Source of the DNA: Priapulus caudatus
Taxonomy: Eukaryota; Priapulida; Priapulimorpha; Priapulimorphida; Priapulidae
DNA: 64,000 bases
Assembly (NCBI RefSeq): GCF_000485595.1
Contig: NW_014577062.1
Location: 1,001,122-1,065,121, forward strand
Direction: 5' to 3'
The position numbers were made by a program, and so were the translations under genes. Positions 52,801 to 63,063 of the stretch are shown piece by piece; position 1 is the stretch's first letter, and every line of letters begins with the position of its first letter. The notes below the pieces were generated by a model. That model made no database searches. It saw nothing but the letters and a program-made list of their open reading frames with translations, and was not told where the DNA came from.

Positions 52801-55800
52801 TACATAAGACACTATGTCTATTCCTCCATAGGTAAGCACAATCAAGATAACTGTTAACCTTTCTAATCCAAACAAGGTCTAGCCACAGCCTGGTTAAAGA
52901 CTACATTGTGTAAGACCTTAGTTAACAACAATCATGCCACCCTTACAGTGCACACATGTTGATTTGGCCTATATGTACCTATCTTGATAGTATAGTAGCA
53001 ATTAAGTTGGAGATGGCCAAGTCCACAATCCGAGATTACACCAGCCCAACTGGGCTATCCCTGTTCAAGGCAATGTATAAGATCGCATATGAGTTACATA
53101 AGCTAACTAAAATAGAACGCTCTGCATCTGGCATCTGGCATGGTAGCATCTGGGGCTATGGCAGACCACCTACCATACAATACGGCCCTCCGTCCAGTAT
53201 ACAGAAACTAAGTCTAGCCAGAGTGGCTACTAGCTAATAACCATGCAATCGATGGTATATATATACCCATACGTATACTCCTGACACAGACCAGACATAC
53301 ACTGATCGCACACAGAAATCGTATCGTATTGCTCGAACAATTAATGACAGAAAGCTAGTATAGAAGGTGGTTACTCCTTACACTCAATTTCACATAAATA
53401 TCAATGCTGTATCGTAGTGACATCTGGTGGACAATAAAAGTGAAAATAGCTTTGATGTGCAACGAAGCACACATTAGCCAGCCGTTTGCCACTCAATAAT
53501 AGAAATCACTGCCAGACACAAGAAATGACACAATTATGTACGCATCTGCGTCATAACAAAATTGTAACGTCTTCATATCTATCTCTCTCCTTCTCTGTGT
53601 ACAACATCATTTGTATCGTTCCATAACTTTACTGGAATCACGGCACACGGAGCGTCAAACGAAACTAACATTTTGAGTCTCGGAACGTGATTAGTGACTT
53701 AACTATTCCAGTCATTACACTACATGAGAAGTTGATACAACATAAACACTATATAAACACATGCTTACAAACTAACACAAACACTCGCCTTTTCAGTCGT
53801 ACTTACCGAGTCCCTGTCCTTCTACTCCTGATCCCAATTTTACACAGCTCCATTCCCCTTGTCTCCTACAGTCGAAGTGAGCTTTGCGCGCGAATCCGGG
53901 AGCTCATTCCCGCCCGCGACAATCACGTGCTGCCACCTATCGACAAGAAGCATACCCGATTCCCAACCGGTTACACATACTTGCCAACTGTTACCTCAGT
54001 ATGGATACTCCTCCTTATTAGCTCATCTGACGTAGTCAGGTGCAGCTTGTAGAATCGCATGATTGTTCGTCTGTCCGTCCGGCCGTCCGTGCGTCCGTCA
54101 ACAGTTGGGCACAAATCTTAACCGCTCGACGTACGTTCACGATATTCGGGACGGCGGGGGGGGGGGGTAATCCAAAACGAGTTGGGATGTTGAAGCTGGG
54201 GGTCAAAGGTCAAAGGTCAAGAGGTGTAAAAAAAGGGGGAACATTCCCTCCTTAACTTAAGGTATACGAAGAAATGGCAGAATTGCGGCACAAATCTAAA
54301 TGGCTCGACCTAGGCTTGTGATAGTCGGTGTATAGCATCATGGTAGGAAAAGCCATCACTGTGCCGAGTCTGGCGGAGCGATTGAAAAACTTTTTTGTTT
54401 TAGCGGTGACCTACCATTTTCATGGCTTTATTGAAAGAACCGTGAAATGTACTTTCCGCTGACATGCGAAGAGTAAGTGTCGGATAATCTTTTGACCCTC
54501 AAGAGGAGGGTTAAACATTGATTTGTTGACTGTTAACAAAGGACTGAACTGCTTTTGCTATTATTAGAGCCCATACCTGTGTGAATGTGAGGCTACAGTT
54601 GTACACTTTAATTGCAAAGGCAAATGTTTGTTGAACAAGGTTTACGCTACTTAAATCATATTATTTTCTAAAGCAGTCTGTCTATAGCACCCTGAAGTCT
54701 GAATCAGTTAATGCTCGTGTGGGTAGGCAAAAACACGGGGCAGCCCATGGCTGGCACGCTTCTAATCATAATTGTTGCCTGCCAACCTGCAATGCACATG
54801 TGTCTGCAATGCATAGAGATTAGGTGGGTGCGAAAGTGTAGCTGATATATTTGTTCCAATTGGCTACGAAAGTCAAACAAGAATAAAGAAGACTTATGTA
54901 TAAGACGTCTTGCTATGCACAAATGAATTTATCAGCAGAACACCAGGCACCGGATGAGCCCTGTCGCACTGCGGCACTTGTTAGTATTACCTCCGTGTAA
55001 TACTAATAACCATTAACATCTGTTGTCTTTTTTTTATGTTGAAGCTGGTAGAGAGTATTAGAGCAACCTTGCAAGCATGGTCGCCTTTGGTAAACAATGA
55101 GGAAATTCAGGTGAGCAGTTAGAGGTTTTCAAATTTGGTACGTGTTACTATAAATGATAACACAAATTCGGGTTATATCATCTCTTTGCAGGAATAATAA
55201 TAAAAAATATAGACAGCCCTGTTGTGATATATGTTACAGGCACAGACTACTGTGCAGGCCTGCCACGGCACATACATAGAAAAAGTGTCAGATGCAGAAC
55301 GTAGTCAACTGAAATTGACAGGTAATGAGACATTTCTTCTTGCTTATTTATATAGCACACAATCTATTATCCGAAACCCTTGGGACTAGACACGTTTCGG
55401 AATTCGGAATTTTCCAGATTTCGGAATGGTAGTACAGTACAGATATATACATACCGTATATTCTGCAACTAGCAAGGATTAAAACCCATGTTTTCAAGAG
55501 GCCAAGTGCTGTGCCAGTACACTGCAATATTTATGATTAATGCCAAACATTAATATTTCTGCAGTGAGTCTTGTACAGCCAAACGCGAGCTTTGGTGTGC
55601 AATCGACCTACACGAAAAACTTTCGGTTTTCAGAGCTTTCCGGTGTTCAGAATTACGGTTAATAGATTATTTACTGTACTTCATGCAGACAAATTTAAAG
55701 GCTGATAGCATATATACAAATTGTTGCATACATTATTTTAGTGCAATGTGATGAGCTGTTGTGATGACCTGAGCATTTCTTGAGTTTTTTACTATTGTGT

Positions 55801-57986
55801 AATGGGAAGCACTTGCATATATATGTGTAATAAATTTTGTTGCACATAGTTCAATATGCTATCACCATACTTTGTTGCAGTTAAACTATTCATGACACAA
55901 TGGGACCCAGAAGCAATTAAAGAAGGTGTTAAACGAAGTAAGTGTATGGTTTATGTGTTGTATATCATTCGCCAGTGTTTATACATTACAAGGTAGTGAT
56001 GCTTCTTGCATCCATACATCCATGTGCGGTGACCACATATTGCGGGGAGGTAGAGCACAATTCGTTAAATTCCTGCTGATATTGTCTTTTACCATAGAAT
56101 TTCATTAACTATTTAAAAGCATAGATTCACACACTGAAACATGTCTGCCGTATCTGTGATTTAATTAGTTCATCACCTGCTATTTTGATTTCATGTGATC
56201 TGTGTATCACTTAATGTTTTATTAAAAGCTGTATGTTCCCACCTTTCCTCCTCCCCGTGATGCTTAACACAGAAACACACGCTTTCACTCTCTGTCACTC
56301 GTACACTCGGTAGCTTTCCCATCTTCCCGAACGGTCTTGCCCTGTTCTCACTTCTCAGTAGCCACAGCTTCCCCCCTTGGTGTGACCCTCACGCTCTCGC
56401 ATCTTGCCGCTGCAACCCCCTGCGTGCTCAGGCGTGCCTCTCTGCTGACTGCTGACTGTGTTTGCAGCGCTCTGTGAGCTGGGCGTGTCTCAGCTGGATG
56501 TGCTCATCCTCGCGTGTCCGGACACGCCCGACGACGAGATGTCGCTCGATCTCATCAAGCCGCTGTGGCTCATACTCGAGGGCATGGTCGAACAGCGCCT
56601 CCTACTGTCGCTCGGCATCGCCGACCTGCAGAAGGAAACACTCGAGCAGCTTTACAACTGGGCGAAGGTGCGACAATTAGGCGGTTCATAGTAGTCGGGA
56701 CATGGTAACAGAGGGCGCTATACTCGGTTAATTGCTGTTGGCGGTCGACGACAATTACTGTAAGCTGATATCGATGGCACTAGTGATTGGAAGCAAATTG
56801 TGGTACAGAAATAGCCCGTGTTAAGACGGTAATGCATTCCGGAAAGGATGTTAGCATCACGAAATTTGGTGACCTGAATCACACAGGAAAGGGAGTTTTT
56901 GTTTGAAAAACCCTGTTTATTTCTTTGAAGAATTACATAACGCGAGTTTACGTTTCGTATCGCAATAAAAATGGTCATAACTTACGTGTGTGCGAATTTA
57001 CGTAAGTCTTAGTTATCGCAATGGGGGGGGGGGGTATAACAAAATTTGGCATGGTCTTCACATGTACGTTGAATGATACGTGTTCTAGTCGAGGCCACAT
57101 TACTGCTGCCTCCTGCATCTGCAATCGATCATCTGCCAGAATCTGCTGTTTTCAGGTGAAGCCAAACATTGATCACTGGAACTCGGTGTTGTGCTGCGTG
57201 ATGCCTGAGGACCTAGTTGCGTTTGCCAAGCAACATGACATTCAGCTGCTGTCGCACAGTGATGAGAGAAGTACGCGCGCTCGATTAACCAAGCATACAC
57301 ATTGATACTGATGCATCAGACACTGAAATGCTTTTCTTGGTCTAATATGATGTTCACACGATTGTTTCTCCTAAGGCTAAGCAGTTATCTCTTTATGTTG
57401 CATACGTTTCTGCCTACAATTCAATGTTTAAGCGATTGCATCGTGTTGCAGGTATTCTAGCTAAATTTAATGTTTATGCCGTCACATTTTATCACGGGTA
57501 TTTTGCCTCTGCTGTGATCGTCAGTGTTAAAGTGACCTCTTGGTGTTGCAGTTATTTTGCTTATAATGTTTATAGGATTATTATTCCTAAGTTATTGCTT
57601 GATAGGGTGGAAATTTTTCTTGTAATATGATCCATAGGGTCATTATTACTAAGTGATCGCTTTTTGTTGCAGATACCTTGTTTGTATTTAATATAATGTC
57701 TGTAGAATTATTATTCCTAAGCAGTCAGTTTTATGTTGCAGATATTTTGCCTGTATTTAATAGAATGATGCAATGTTCCTACGATACGATTGGTTGTCCT
57801 GATTTGTTGCTTGGTGTTGCAGACATTCTGCTGTCGGAATCGCTGCAAGCAGTCGTCAGCTCTACGTGCAGTGATCAGGCAGGCGAGCGATGGCAGACGC
57901 ACTGGGTCTTGCGCTATGCTCTGATTGTGCGCTCGCGCGGTATTCTCACGTCCAAGGGCTACATCGTCAAGGCTACACGATCCTAG
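34875..57986 (+). CDS. GCLM: GCLM, glutamate-cysteine ligase regulatory subunit (7 exons, 269 aa)
   Basis: Cytosolic modifier subunit that binds the catalytic subunit GCLC and lowers its Km for glutamate and its feedback inhibition by glutathione; rate-limiting step of glutathione synthesis. Exons: 34875-35000, 55045-55110, 55240-55321, 55881-55937, 56468-56667, 57156-57270, 57823-57986 (TAG). All are GT-AG and in phase; 269 aa compares with 274 in human. Aldo-keto-reductase-like fold. Recognised blocks: HTGNIASWSRLR (residues 22-33), VKLFMTQWDPEA, ELGVSQLDVLILACP, LEQLYNWAKVKPNIDHWNSV, CCVMPEDLVAFAKQHDIQLL, and the C-terminal LRYALIVRSRGILTSKGYIV. Exon 1 is placed by the TGN...W.RLR match and by phase; its 20,044-bp intron is full of transposon debris. 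A TTG-initiated extension to 34863 is open, but the ATG at 34875 is the first Met. A candidate ATTAAA signal lies at 58273-58278. Confidence 0.95.
35049..35198. repeat. ~41-bp tandem repeat just after GCLM exon 1
   Basis: Four copies of CGACCGTCGTGTACCGAGTG, ATGAAAATGGCATTGCG. An inverted relative (ACGGTCGTGTACCGAATCGG, GGGTAAATAATCACTTCC) occurs at 47640-47705. Confidence 0.85.
35199..36580. repeat. Purine-to-pyrimidine strand-switching minisatellite
   Basis: 35199-35625 is GGAGAAGCTGGTGGAGAAGG-like (purine on plus); 35630-36580 is CCTTCTCCACCAGCTTCTCC-like (the same unit inverted). One undetermined base (n) is at 35205. Frames of up to about 470 codons stay open on both strands only through composition and are not genes. 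Confidence 0.9.
36700..37245 (+). repeat. Dispersed repeat pair, copy 1
   Basis: From CCGTCAACAGTTGGGCACAA to GTTGACTGTTAACAATGG. Matched in the same orientation by 54088-54570. Contains GGTCAAAGGTCAAAGGTCAA at 36807-36826. Non-coding; in GCLM intron 1. Confidence 0.88.
37800..38140 (+). repeat. Two diverged copies of a ~200-bp repeat
   Basis: TATAGACACATGTCTTAGCTAT occurs at about 37829 and 38027 with similar flanks (TTTCTATAAA, GAGTTTATTGA, CGCGGTAT or CGCACGGTAT). Confidence 0.6.
38330..38870 (+). repeat. Dispersed repeat ending GAGCTCACCAGGAGAGCTAAAAAA
   Basis: Contains TGACCTTGAAAAGTATGTC, AAATTTGGTGATGATCC, TTGAGGAGTAATTGCAC and CAGACGACGCCGACGCCAGA. The end pairs GAGCTC with GAGCTAAAAA as in 18930-18945. 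Looks like an old interspersed element; non-coding. Confidence 0.6.
39158..39439 (-). pseudogene. PHD-like zinc-finger terminal exon of the MULE-like element
   Basis: 93 codons plus TAA, joined in phase 0 after DGNSCGVFVLM. Contains CDFPFCG, WTQCDNCNRWMHNKCA and YKCIFC: a C4HC3-like set of zinc ligands. The exon itself is intact although upstream exons are broken. Confidence 0.78.
39894..40358. mobile_element. 465-bp MITE, 15-bp perfect TIR, TATTA duplication
   Basis: Ends CAGGCCCGTAGCCAG and CTGGCTACGGGCCTG are exact inverses. TATTA flanks both sides (39889-39893, 40359-40363). Contains a second MITE. Non-coding. Confidence 0.9.
40127..40297. mobile_element. 171-bp MITE nested in the previous element
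   Basis: Ends CAGGGGCGTGTACAGG and CCTGTACACGCCCCTG are exact 16-bp inverses. No clean target duplication. Nested inside 39894-40358, so it inserted later. Confidence 0.85.
40414..40532. repeat. 119-bp foldback palindrome
   Basis: GAAAATCGCCAGTGACCAAC and the following bases are repeated inverted after a short loop near 40475, with one small indel between the arms. Confidence 0.85.
40771..41290 (+). repeat. Tandem ~130-150-bp repeat, three to four copies
   Basis: Units begin GGTACG near 40831, 40982 and 41113 and share AAGATGTGTAAGTATACCAA, GCTAGGTCAATTA, TATGATCAAGGTCAAATAAA and GGTCGCAGTGACCTGG. Ends with CCCTGCCGACTTCGTCGCGG, GGATACAA, an inverted-repeat terminus. Confidence 0.8.
41430..42425 (-). 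pseudogene. ULP1/C48 cysteine-peptidase exons of the MULE-like element
   Basis: Three exons supply the catalytic residues: His in FHWFLLV, Asp in VLNSLD, and Gln and Cys in QEDGNSCGVF, the order of SUMO-peptidase-like ULP1 enzymes. WLND/IIHAYL at the start is also typical. The His exon needs a frame change between VADVT and KHSVGVLNSLD, so no intact enzyme is encoded. Confidence 0.75.
45690..46010. repeat. C-rich low-complexity insert
   Basis: Very C-rich sequence with poly-C runs up to about 15, abruptly interrupting the upstream part of the transposon pseudogene. Pro-rich and Gly-rich frames are artefacts. May include sequencing error. Confidence 0.7.
46231..46364. repeat. 27-bp minisatellite, five copies
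   Basis: CTGCCGTGTCACTTATACTA plus CAACATA, four exact copies and one variant. Confidence 0.95.
46465..46825. repeat. Scattered GTAGGACCAACGAC units
   Basis: TAGGACCAACGACCCGTAG near 46485 and GTAGGACCAACGACGTGTAGG near 46758, with further copies to 46821. Short, degenerate. Confidence 0.55.
47345..47700 (+). repeat. Direct repeat pair around TGACGTCACGGTCGTG
   Basis: CACTTAATCGATGACGTCACGGTCGTGTGCCGAATC at about 47356 recurs at about 47620 with few changes, 265 bp apart. Each contains a CRE-like TGACGTCA. Related inverted to 35033-35080. Confidence 0.8.
48263..48452. mobile_element. 190-bp foldback with internal telomeric repeat
   Basis: Ends GTGGCTATATATATGCC and GGGCATATAGCCAC; inner arms GCCGGGCACGGTCTTCGATT and AATCGAAGACCGTGCCCGGC are inverted. 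Near the centre GGGTTAGGGTTAGGGTTAGG at 48376-48395 is three units of the metazoan telomere repeat. Confidence 0.85.
48480..49430. other. T/C-rich low-complexity region, no gene
   Basis: CTTCTTGCACTTTCTCC-type pyrimidine-rich DNA. Two related 20-mers (CACGAGTATACTCGTGTTTC, ACGAGTATACTTGTGTTTC) occur at 49181-49240. Confidence 0.5.
49798..50610 (-). pseudogene. Retroviral-type aspartic protease and pol linker
   Basis: Active-site motif ALLDSGSEVSTI, downstream VVLGMNIIGKC (the ILG/flap-end signature). Overlaps the end of gag by 82 nt in the -1 frame, the usual gag-pol arrangement. Followed after a stop by LLHRFSNLFVTEEEDLGFTE (49460-49701), the segment that precedes RT, where similarity ends. 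Confidence 0.85.
50529..51345 (-). pseudogene. Gag capsid and CCHC zinc knuckle
   Basis: Capsid-like WEEFILGVQHLLKARRL, ARTAEEVFNTLRHIF, VPQLLRAFYDRRQRDAESLR, RDQFAEGVRDTQLRRHLKQM, then the nucleocapsid knuckle CYECGVVGHFARDC. One in-frame TAG at 51056-51054 separates YSYEFYSLV from KVRARDPRAF; the frame is otherwise continuous. Confidence 0.85.
51345..52137. mobile_element. Insertion splitting the retroelement gag
   Basis: Gag-like sequence stops near 51345 and resumes near 52140. The ~790-bp insert has AATTTTCC-type ends that are loosely inverted (AATTTTCCCGG and GGCTGGAAATT), GCATCGCAATTCGCGATG palindromes, and TGCTATGCAAAATTTT repeats at the right end. No coding capacity. Boundaries approximate. 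Confidence 0.55.
52205..52429 (-). pseudogene. Gag N-terminal fragment
   Basis: ATG 53 nt past the primer site; 74 codons, hydrophilic and coiled-coil-like (EQAVQALEDLQGLVRNLQDD). Closed by a frame change before the insertion at about 52137. Confidence 0.6.
52482..52501 (-). other. Primer-binding site, serine-tRNA-like
   Basis: TGGTGCAGTCGACAGGATTC on the minus strand, starting TGG three bases after the LTR. It resembles the complement of a tRNA-Ser 3' end (TGGCGCAGTCGGCAGGATTC) with two differences. Confidence 0.6.
52505..53382 (-). repeat. 5' LTR of the retrotransposon
   Basis: On the minus strand begins TGTAAGGAGTAACCACC (53382) and ends CCACA (52505). Has a TATATATA box at about 53255 and an AATAAA signal at about 52590, consistent with U3-R-U5 order. 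The left boundary is fixed by the primer site three bases on; the right boundary is inferred from the TG start. Confidence 0.7.
54088..54570 (+). repeat. Dispersed repeat pair, copy 2
   Basis: Same order as 36700-37245 but lacking about 70 bases after ACTGTGCCGA. Keeps the GGTCAAAGGTCAAAGGTCA triplet at 54201-54219. Confidence 0.88.
57441..57742 (+). repeat. Degenerate tandem repeat of acceptor-like units in GCLM intron 6
   Basis: TGTTGCAG followed by a TATTTTGC-like block and TTTAATATAATGT occurs at 57451, 57551, 57672 and 57741 before the true acceptor TGTTGCAG at 57822. Blocks ATTATTATTCCTAAG recur between them. Confidence 0.7.
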
Positions 57987-58299
57987 ACATGCATAGCTGC
58001 CCAGTGTTGCTGCTATCATGGTCCGTTCTTGGCACTGCCATGTTACCCCGTTATGGTGATGCTGAATAAGAAGCATCGTGCATTTATCAAGAGTTTTGAT
58101 TATATAGAGAAATTTTGTATAACCATGAGAAATATACGTTGTCTTTCAGTAAGCCGCTTGCAATTGCTATTACACACAATAATGTTCGTATCAATGTCAT
58201 TTCTGTCATGGTGTATGTTTAATATATGCTATTGGATAGTTGGAGTAATCCTGAAGCAGTGAACGTAATTGAATTAAAATGCATTCTGCCATAGCCAGT

Positions 58300-59200
58300 A
58301 TGACTTATTAAATAGTGTGACATTCATGTTTGACCAGAAAAATGTCAGGTTGAATAGCATAAAGTATACTGATATTGGGATCAATATTTGAAGCTTAAAT
58401 TACCTGGAAGATGCTAGAGCTATGCTAAATGTTACTGCATTTACTGTGTTGTACGTTTATAGTTATTTTCTGTTCAATAGATCTCTATTTTCAATACAAT
58501 CACCTACAGAAACCTGTTGAGAAGCTGTCTATAATACATTAATGGCTGAATCCTTAAAGTTGACACGTGTTACACTTTTACATTTTATTTCTGTTATACA
58601 CTTTGTTGAATTATATATAAATAGTTATTTTGAAATAGCAGCATTTTGTGTCTGCTTTTGCATAAATTTATAATCTCCCATTTTTAATCCAATTTCTGAG
58701 TCGTATATGAGTAACATATGTCAGTGTCCTAAGGAAGTGTATATCATCTGTGATGTGGGACATCTGTATAATTTGACAGCGTGTATACACTTGTTAATGT
58801 CAGGTCTGCAATGCGAAAGGTTTCCATGTCACATTGATGTCTTTTGTTATCCTGTAAGTGTCATTGTGTTCAGTTAGGGAACCGTACATTGCAGATACTG
58901 ATGATTTTAAAATGTCTTATGAAATTATTTGTGCAGGTGGTAATACTGCAAATATTTACAGGCTAGTAACTAACATGCTACTGTGGTCTCACTTGTTTGT
59001 TGTGATTTGAGTAATTTCTTATCGTTCCCTTGTCCATATGTTTGTTTATGTCACATAGTAGGTGGTGGGTGGAAAAAACGAAGATTATCGCTACATGATT
59101 TGTTTTGTTTTATTCAATAGAATAATATATTGTTACTTATTATTATGGAGTGCATATTAACATGCTTACAGAGTTGTGTCATTCAAATTGCAAGCAGGGT
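58300..59200. other. AT-rich stretch downstream of GCLM
   Basis: No gene, repeat or RNA recognised; may include GCLM 3' untranslated sequence. Confidence 0.4.
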
Positions 59201-59207
59201 GTGTTTT

Positions 59208-59520
59208 TAATGATTTATGCAGCAGCAGGATTTGTGGTTGTAGCAATAGCTGCAGCAGTCGTGGTTGCAGCAACAGCAGCAGCAGTCATAGTTGCAACAT
59301 GCAACAGCAGAAGCAGTCGTAGTTGCAGCAACAGCAGCAGCAACAGTCGTAGTTGCAGCAACAGCAGCAGCAACAGCAGCAGCAACAGTCGTAGTTGCAG
59401 CAACAACAGGCAGCACAACAGTCGTAGTTGCAGCAACAACGAGCAGGCATGCAGTCGTAAGTTGCACAACAAACAGGCAGCAGCAGTCGTAGTTGCAGCA
59501 TATGAGCACTAGTAACAAAT
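59208..59520. repeat. CAG-rich minisatellite (GTAGTTGCAGCAACAGCAGC)
   Basis: About ten copies of a 21-24 bp unit of GTCGTAGTTGCAGCAACAGC type. Open frames give Ser/Asn, Ala/Val or Cys/Leu repeats depending on frame, so none is supported as protein. CAG clusters thin out to about 59660. Confidence 0.88.
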
Positions 59521-59929
59521 AACCAGGCAGCCAGCAGCCGTCAGAAGGCAGTAACATTCACCAATCCAGTCAGCAGCGAGCCGTAGACGCAGTAGCAACC
59601 AACCCACCACCAACGACCAGCAGCAGCAGCAAGCAGCTAGCACGCGCGACACCGAACCGACCAGCAGCAGTAGCACTCGCAATGACAGTCTTCTCTGCGT
59701 CAGCGTGATAATGAAAAAAATCGCAAGCAAACACTCGTCGTCAACTTCCCTGCACCATAATTTCCTCTCGGCACGTTCTAAAGTGACAAGACCGCCTTTT
59801 TCCATGCAAAATTTGAGGCAAACAATCCCCTACATTCGCCCACCTCGAAAATCGAACCGGGGCGCCATGGTGGCTTTGCGGCGGATACTTATCTGCAGGT
59901 GTACACGTTCGCCAAAATTATCAGAATAA

Positions 59930-62850
59930 TCACACTTACTCGGTAGAGGAAGTGTCGCCGTAGGAACAGACGCCCACTTATCGAGCGGCTCGTGGCAGTC
60001 TCGCTCGACTTCTATCGAAGTGATGTTAAGCACATGCCATAGCCGTTATCGTGCGCTTCTCTTATACTTTCAGGCCATCGCAGTGGCGCACTGTGGGCGT
60101 GTTTCGCTCGGTGCATACCACAGCCCAATTATTTCGGCGTATTGGCGCAAAGCACAACGAATGCGCGCACGAATTCACCGCGGCTGAGTTCATGATTAGC
60201 TTGTAACAGAAAGCGGCCTTTCACTTTCACTTCGCGAAATGCCCCCGTGCGCGGAAGAACATTCGGCGCTACGTCCGCATTTGTGTCAGGGCAGGTCGTC
60301 TGGTAAAGCGCGGATCGAGAAGGAAGTATCTCCGGAGAGATATGGAGTAAAGACGCAGTCTGTCGCCAAGGTATCCTGACGACTGTTTTAGTTACCAGCA
60401 AACCGGAGAATACAAGGCAAGCCTCTAAGCTACTATACGCTGAAAGGTGCTTCGCAACGTCCAGCACGTCATAAGGTAAGCCTTTGCTGATTACTTGTGA
60501 CTCATTAATTAAATTCACTGCATGCGCAGGTTATTGGTGAATGCAATACATTCCGTTCATTTAGCGTTTCGCACTGTATATTCCCACCAACCATCCAGTC
60601 ATTTGTACGAAGTGAGCAGGCGGATAATTCATCTGACGTTACTTACTGCACTAGGGTCTGCCAGTTGTTTAACTAAACCGGTAAGCCTAGACATAGATTA
60701 TGGACGTATTTAAGGGCAAAGTTTATCCCCACCATGTTCCTGATCAACTCTTACCTCGGCGGAAACTTTCACTAAGAAGGCAGCCTCAACTATCAACGGC
60801 CATATTTCAGCGCATATCATCTCGTGATCGACCATGTTTAGTTTGTATTTTTTAAGTTTTACCCAAACAACGACATAAATCGCCCTGCGCAACTGCTTGA
60901 CGCGACGTACGTGGTTTGCTAATTGCTCGTTTAATGGCGCTTGCGCCACTTGGCGAAAGAAAACACATATTCCTTTACTTGGCCGGGTGATTTTTGTCGG
61001 CTTTCGAAAACGTCGATAAATCTGCATCAGCAAGAGGTGCAAGTACTCGTGGGGCGCCAGCCTCTTAGCAGGTGAATGCCCGGTCGTGAACAGTTTGCGC
61101 AATGTTAGCGCGCCAATGACTGGCATAGAGTTTTGTTTTCGCGCATTGTAGCCCAAAAATTATTGAAAGCAAAGCAAAATGCGTCCCACGGAGCCTCGTG
61201 ACAGCGCCCAAACAAGATGGCACCAGCGCGAATGCCAGCAGCAAGGGGAGTCAGTCGTGGTATGCAAGAGAGTGCTGCACGACGCCCCGGCAGGATGCTT
61301 GGGCCGGGTTCATACACGGCGGCATTGGCTCGCTGGCCTTCCATTCAAGTTCGCTCCGGCAAGGGACACCACGAACGCGGAAAGAGTGGAGCCGCCGATT
61401 CAACAGCGGCTATTGATCACAACTGCGTGAGAGTAGGCTGCTACATAGTTGGTGGTGGCTGACGGCGCGCGACACGGCCTGGTAACGATGATGCTGGTGG
61501 TATGCCATATACGTAGCAAAGAGGCCGCACGCGTTTAGCAGTGCTGTGCGGAAGTTAACGGACGCTATCAGTGTTGGTGACTTGATTCGGAAAGGATAGC
61601 GGGACATAATGGCTTTCTTCACTACGTTCAGGCCGGTCCGACTCGCAACTGACTAGCCATCGGTTGTAGATATGCGGATCAATGTACATTGTGGCCACGA
61701 TTGACGGGCACAACCCGCCAGTCCTAATTCGATCATGAATGCGAAAGGAAATTGCTCGAATCTTGTTGGTAATATTGTCAAAATATAAAAAGTAAACTCC
61801 GTCTCTTTTCTGGGTCTGTACTATATGTGTATAAAAATGTTTAGTCAGCCCCATACATCAATGCAGATAATGCATGGCGGTAAATGCAATCATTTCAATT
61901 CAATATCGCGTTTAATTGAAGAAATTATTCAACCTGTTACCCTTGATTGCAAATGTGTGAGGTTAAAGCCATTTCAATATAACCCAATCGTAAAAATAAT
62001 ATGACCGGCAAGCGATGCTTATACCCTCATTATCTCTCGCATCGCTAAACAAAACCGCGTGATGAATCTCAACAACATGAATCTCGAGAAATGTTAAACT
62101 ATATAGGCCTACAGCTGTTTCATAAATTTTAACCATGTATCACTATATATATATATAGAGGGAACGCGTCATTAAAACTAAAAATTATTAGATTGAGCAG
62201 CGAACCAACGAATAGCAACAGTTATAGTTTTCTTTCCTTCGTGACTGGCTGGGCACGGTGCTTTACTGTCTGCATGCGCGACACACCAACCAACGTGTCC
62301 TCGTGGGCGTCCTGCGTTAATCACAGTTGAAGTGATCGACCGGTAAGTGTTGCGAGTGGTGTCTATCACAGGAGCGGAAGGAAAACCGCACAAGCCGCGC
62401 CCGCTGGCTATTGACACCGGGAAAGAGTCGACCGTCACTTGATCGCGGCACGAGGGTATACACCGCAGATGAGCCCGGCGCAGTGAATTGGAGCGCGGCT
62501 TTTTCGTGCGCTTGACTGGTTGCTAATTATATCAAGAGCACCCGACAACTTTCAACCTATCAATGGCGACAGCTCGGTGCGGGGCGCGAAAAACAGTCGG
62601 AAATGCTACGATGAACACGCGATACAACTGTCATTACGGACGGCGCCGATTGCTGCGTGTAAAGCGTAACCTGCCTCCCGGCGACCGACCCGCCGCTGCA
62701 ATGAACCGCACACAACGAAAGGTCCGGTCTCACCGCGACGAGCAGGGATAAGGGGCAGTGCGGTATCAGCAATTGCCGGAGAAGCTCCCGTTGAATCGAA
62801 CTTTGCCGTTTTCATCGCTCTGTTTGGAGTGAACCATATTCAGTGTACTC
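59930..62850. other. Unassigned 2.9 kb block
   Basis: Several minus-strand frames of 70-148 codons (60129-60518, 60710-61156, 61105-61344, 61555-61854) and short plus-strand ones. None shows a motif, family or splice-consistent neighbour I recognise, and they overlap in different frames. Possibly an old transposon or untranslated DNA. Confidence 0.4.
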
Positions 62851-63044
62851 CCATGGTCACTTTACCACCTCCCGTAACGGTCATGTTATACAAAACAACC
62901 GCGTGGGCTGGCCTACATACAGGCGTTTGTACGTTTAGTACTAACACGGGCGTGAGTGTGTATGTACATGCAGGAGGCATTCAAACGAGGCGATATCATG
63001 AACATATATATACATAATAAGTTAACTGATGTTATAAGCGTGCA

Positions 63045-63063
63045 GGAGGGGGGGGGGGGGGGC
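63045..63063. repeat. Poly-G run
   Basis: About 15 consecutive G followed by CGCG. Confidence 0.9.

Larger units (their letters stand above)
49460..53382 (-). mobile_element. Decayed Ty3/gypsy-type LTR retrotransposon (5' half)
   Basis: Read leftward: 5' LTR 53382-52505, primer-binding site at 52501, gag, zinc knuckle, aspartic protease, and the very start of reverse transcriptase, where it is truncated. Gag is split by an insertion and has an in-frame stop; further stops separate protease from the RT lead. No integrase or 3' LTR is present. Antisense in GCLM intron 1. Confidence 0.85.

Noticed and set aside
59150-59557. Ala/Val, Ser/Asn or Cys/Leu repeat proteins
   Set aside because: Different repeats in each frame of one CAG-type minisatellite; no flanking domain.
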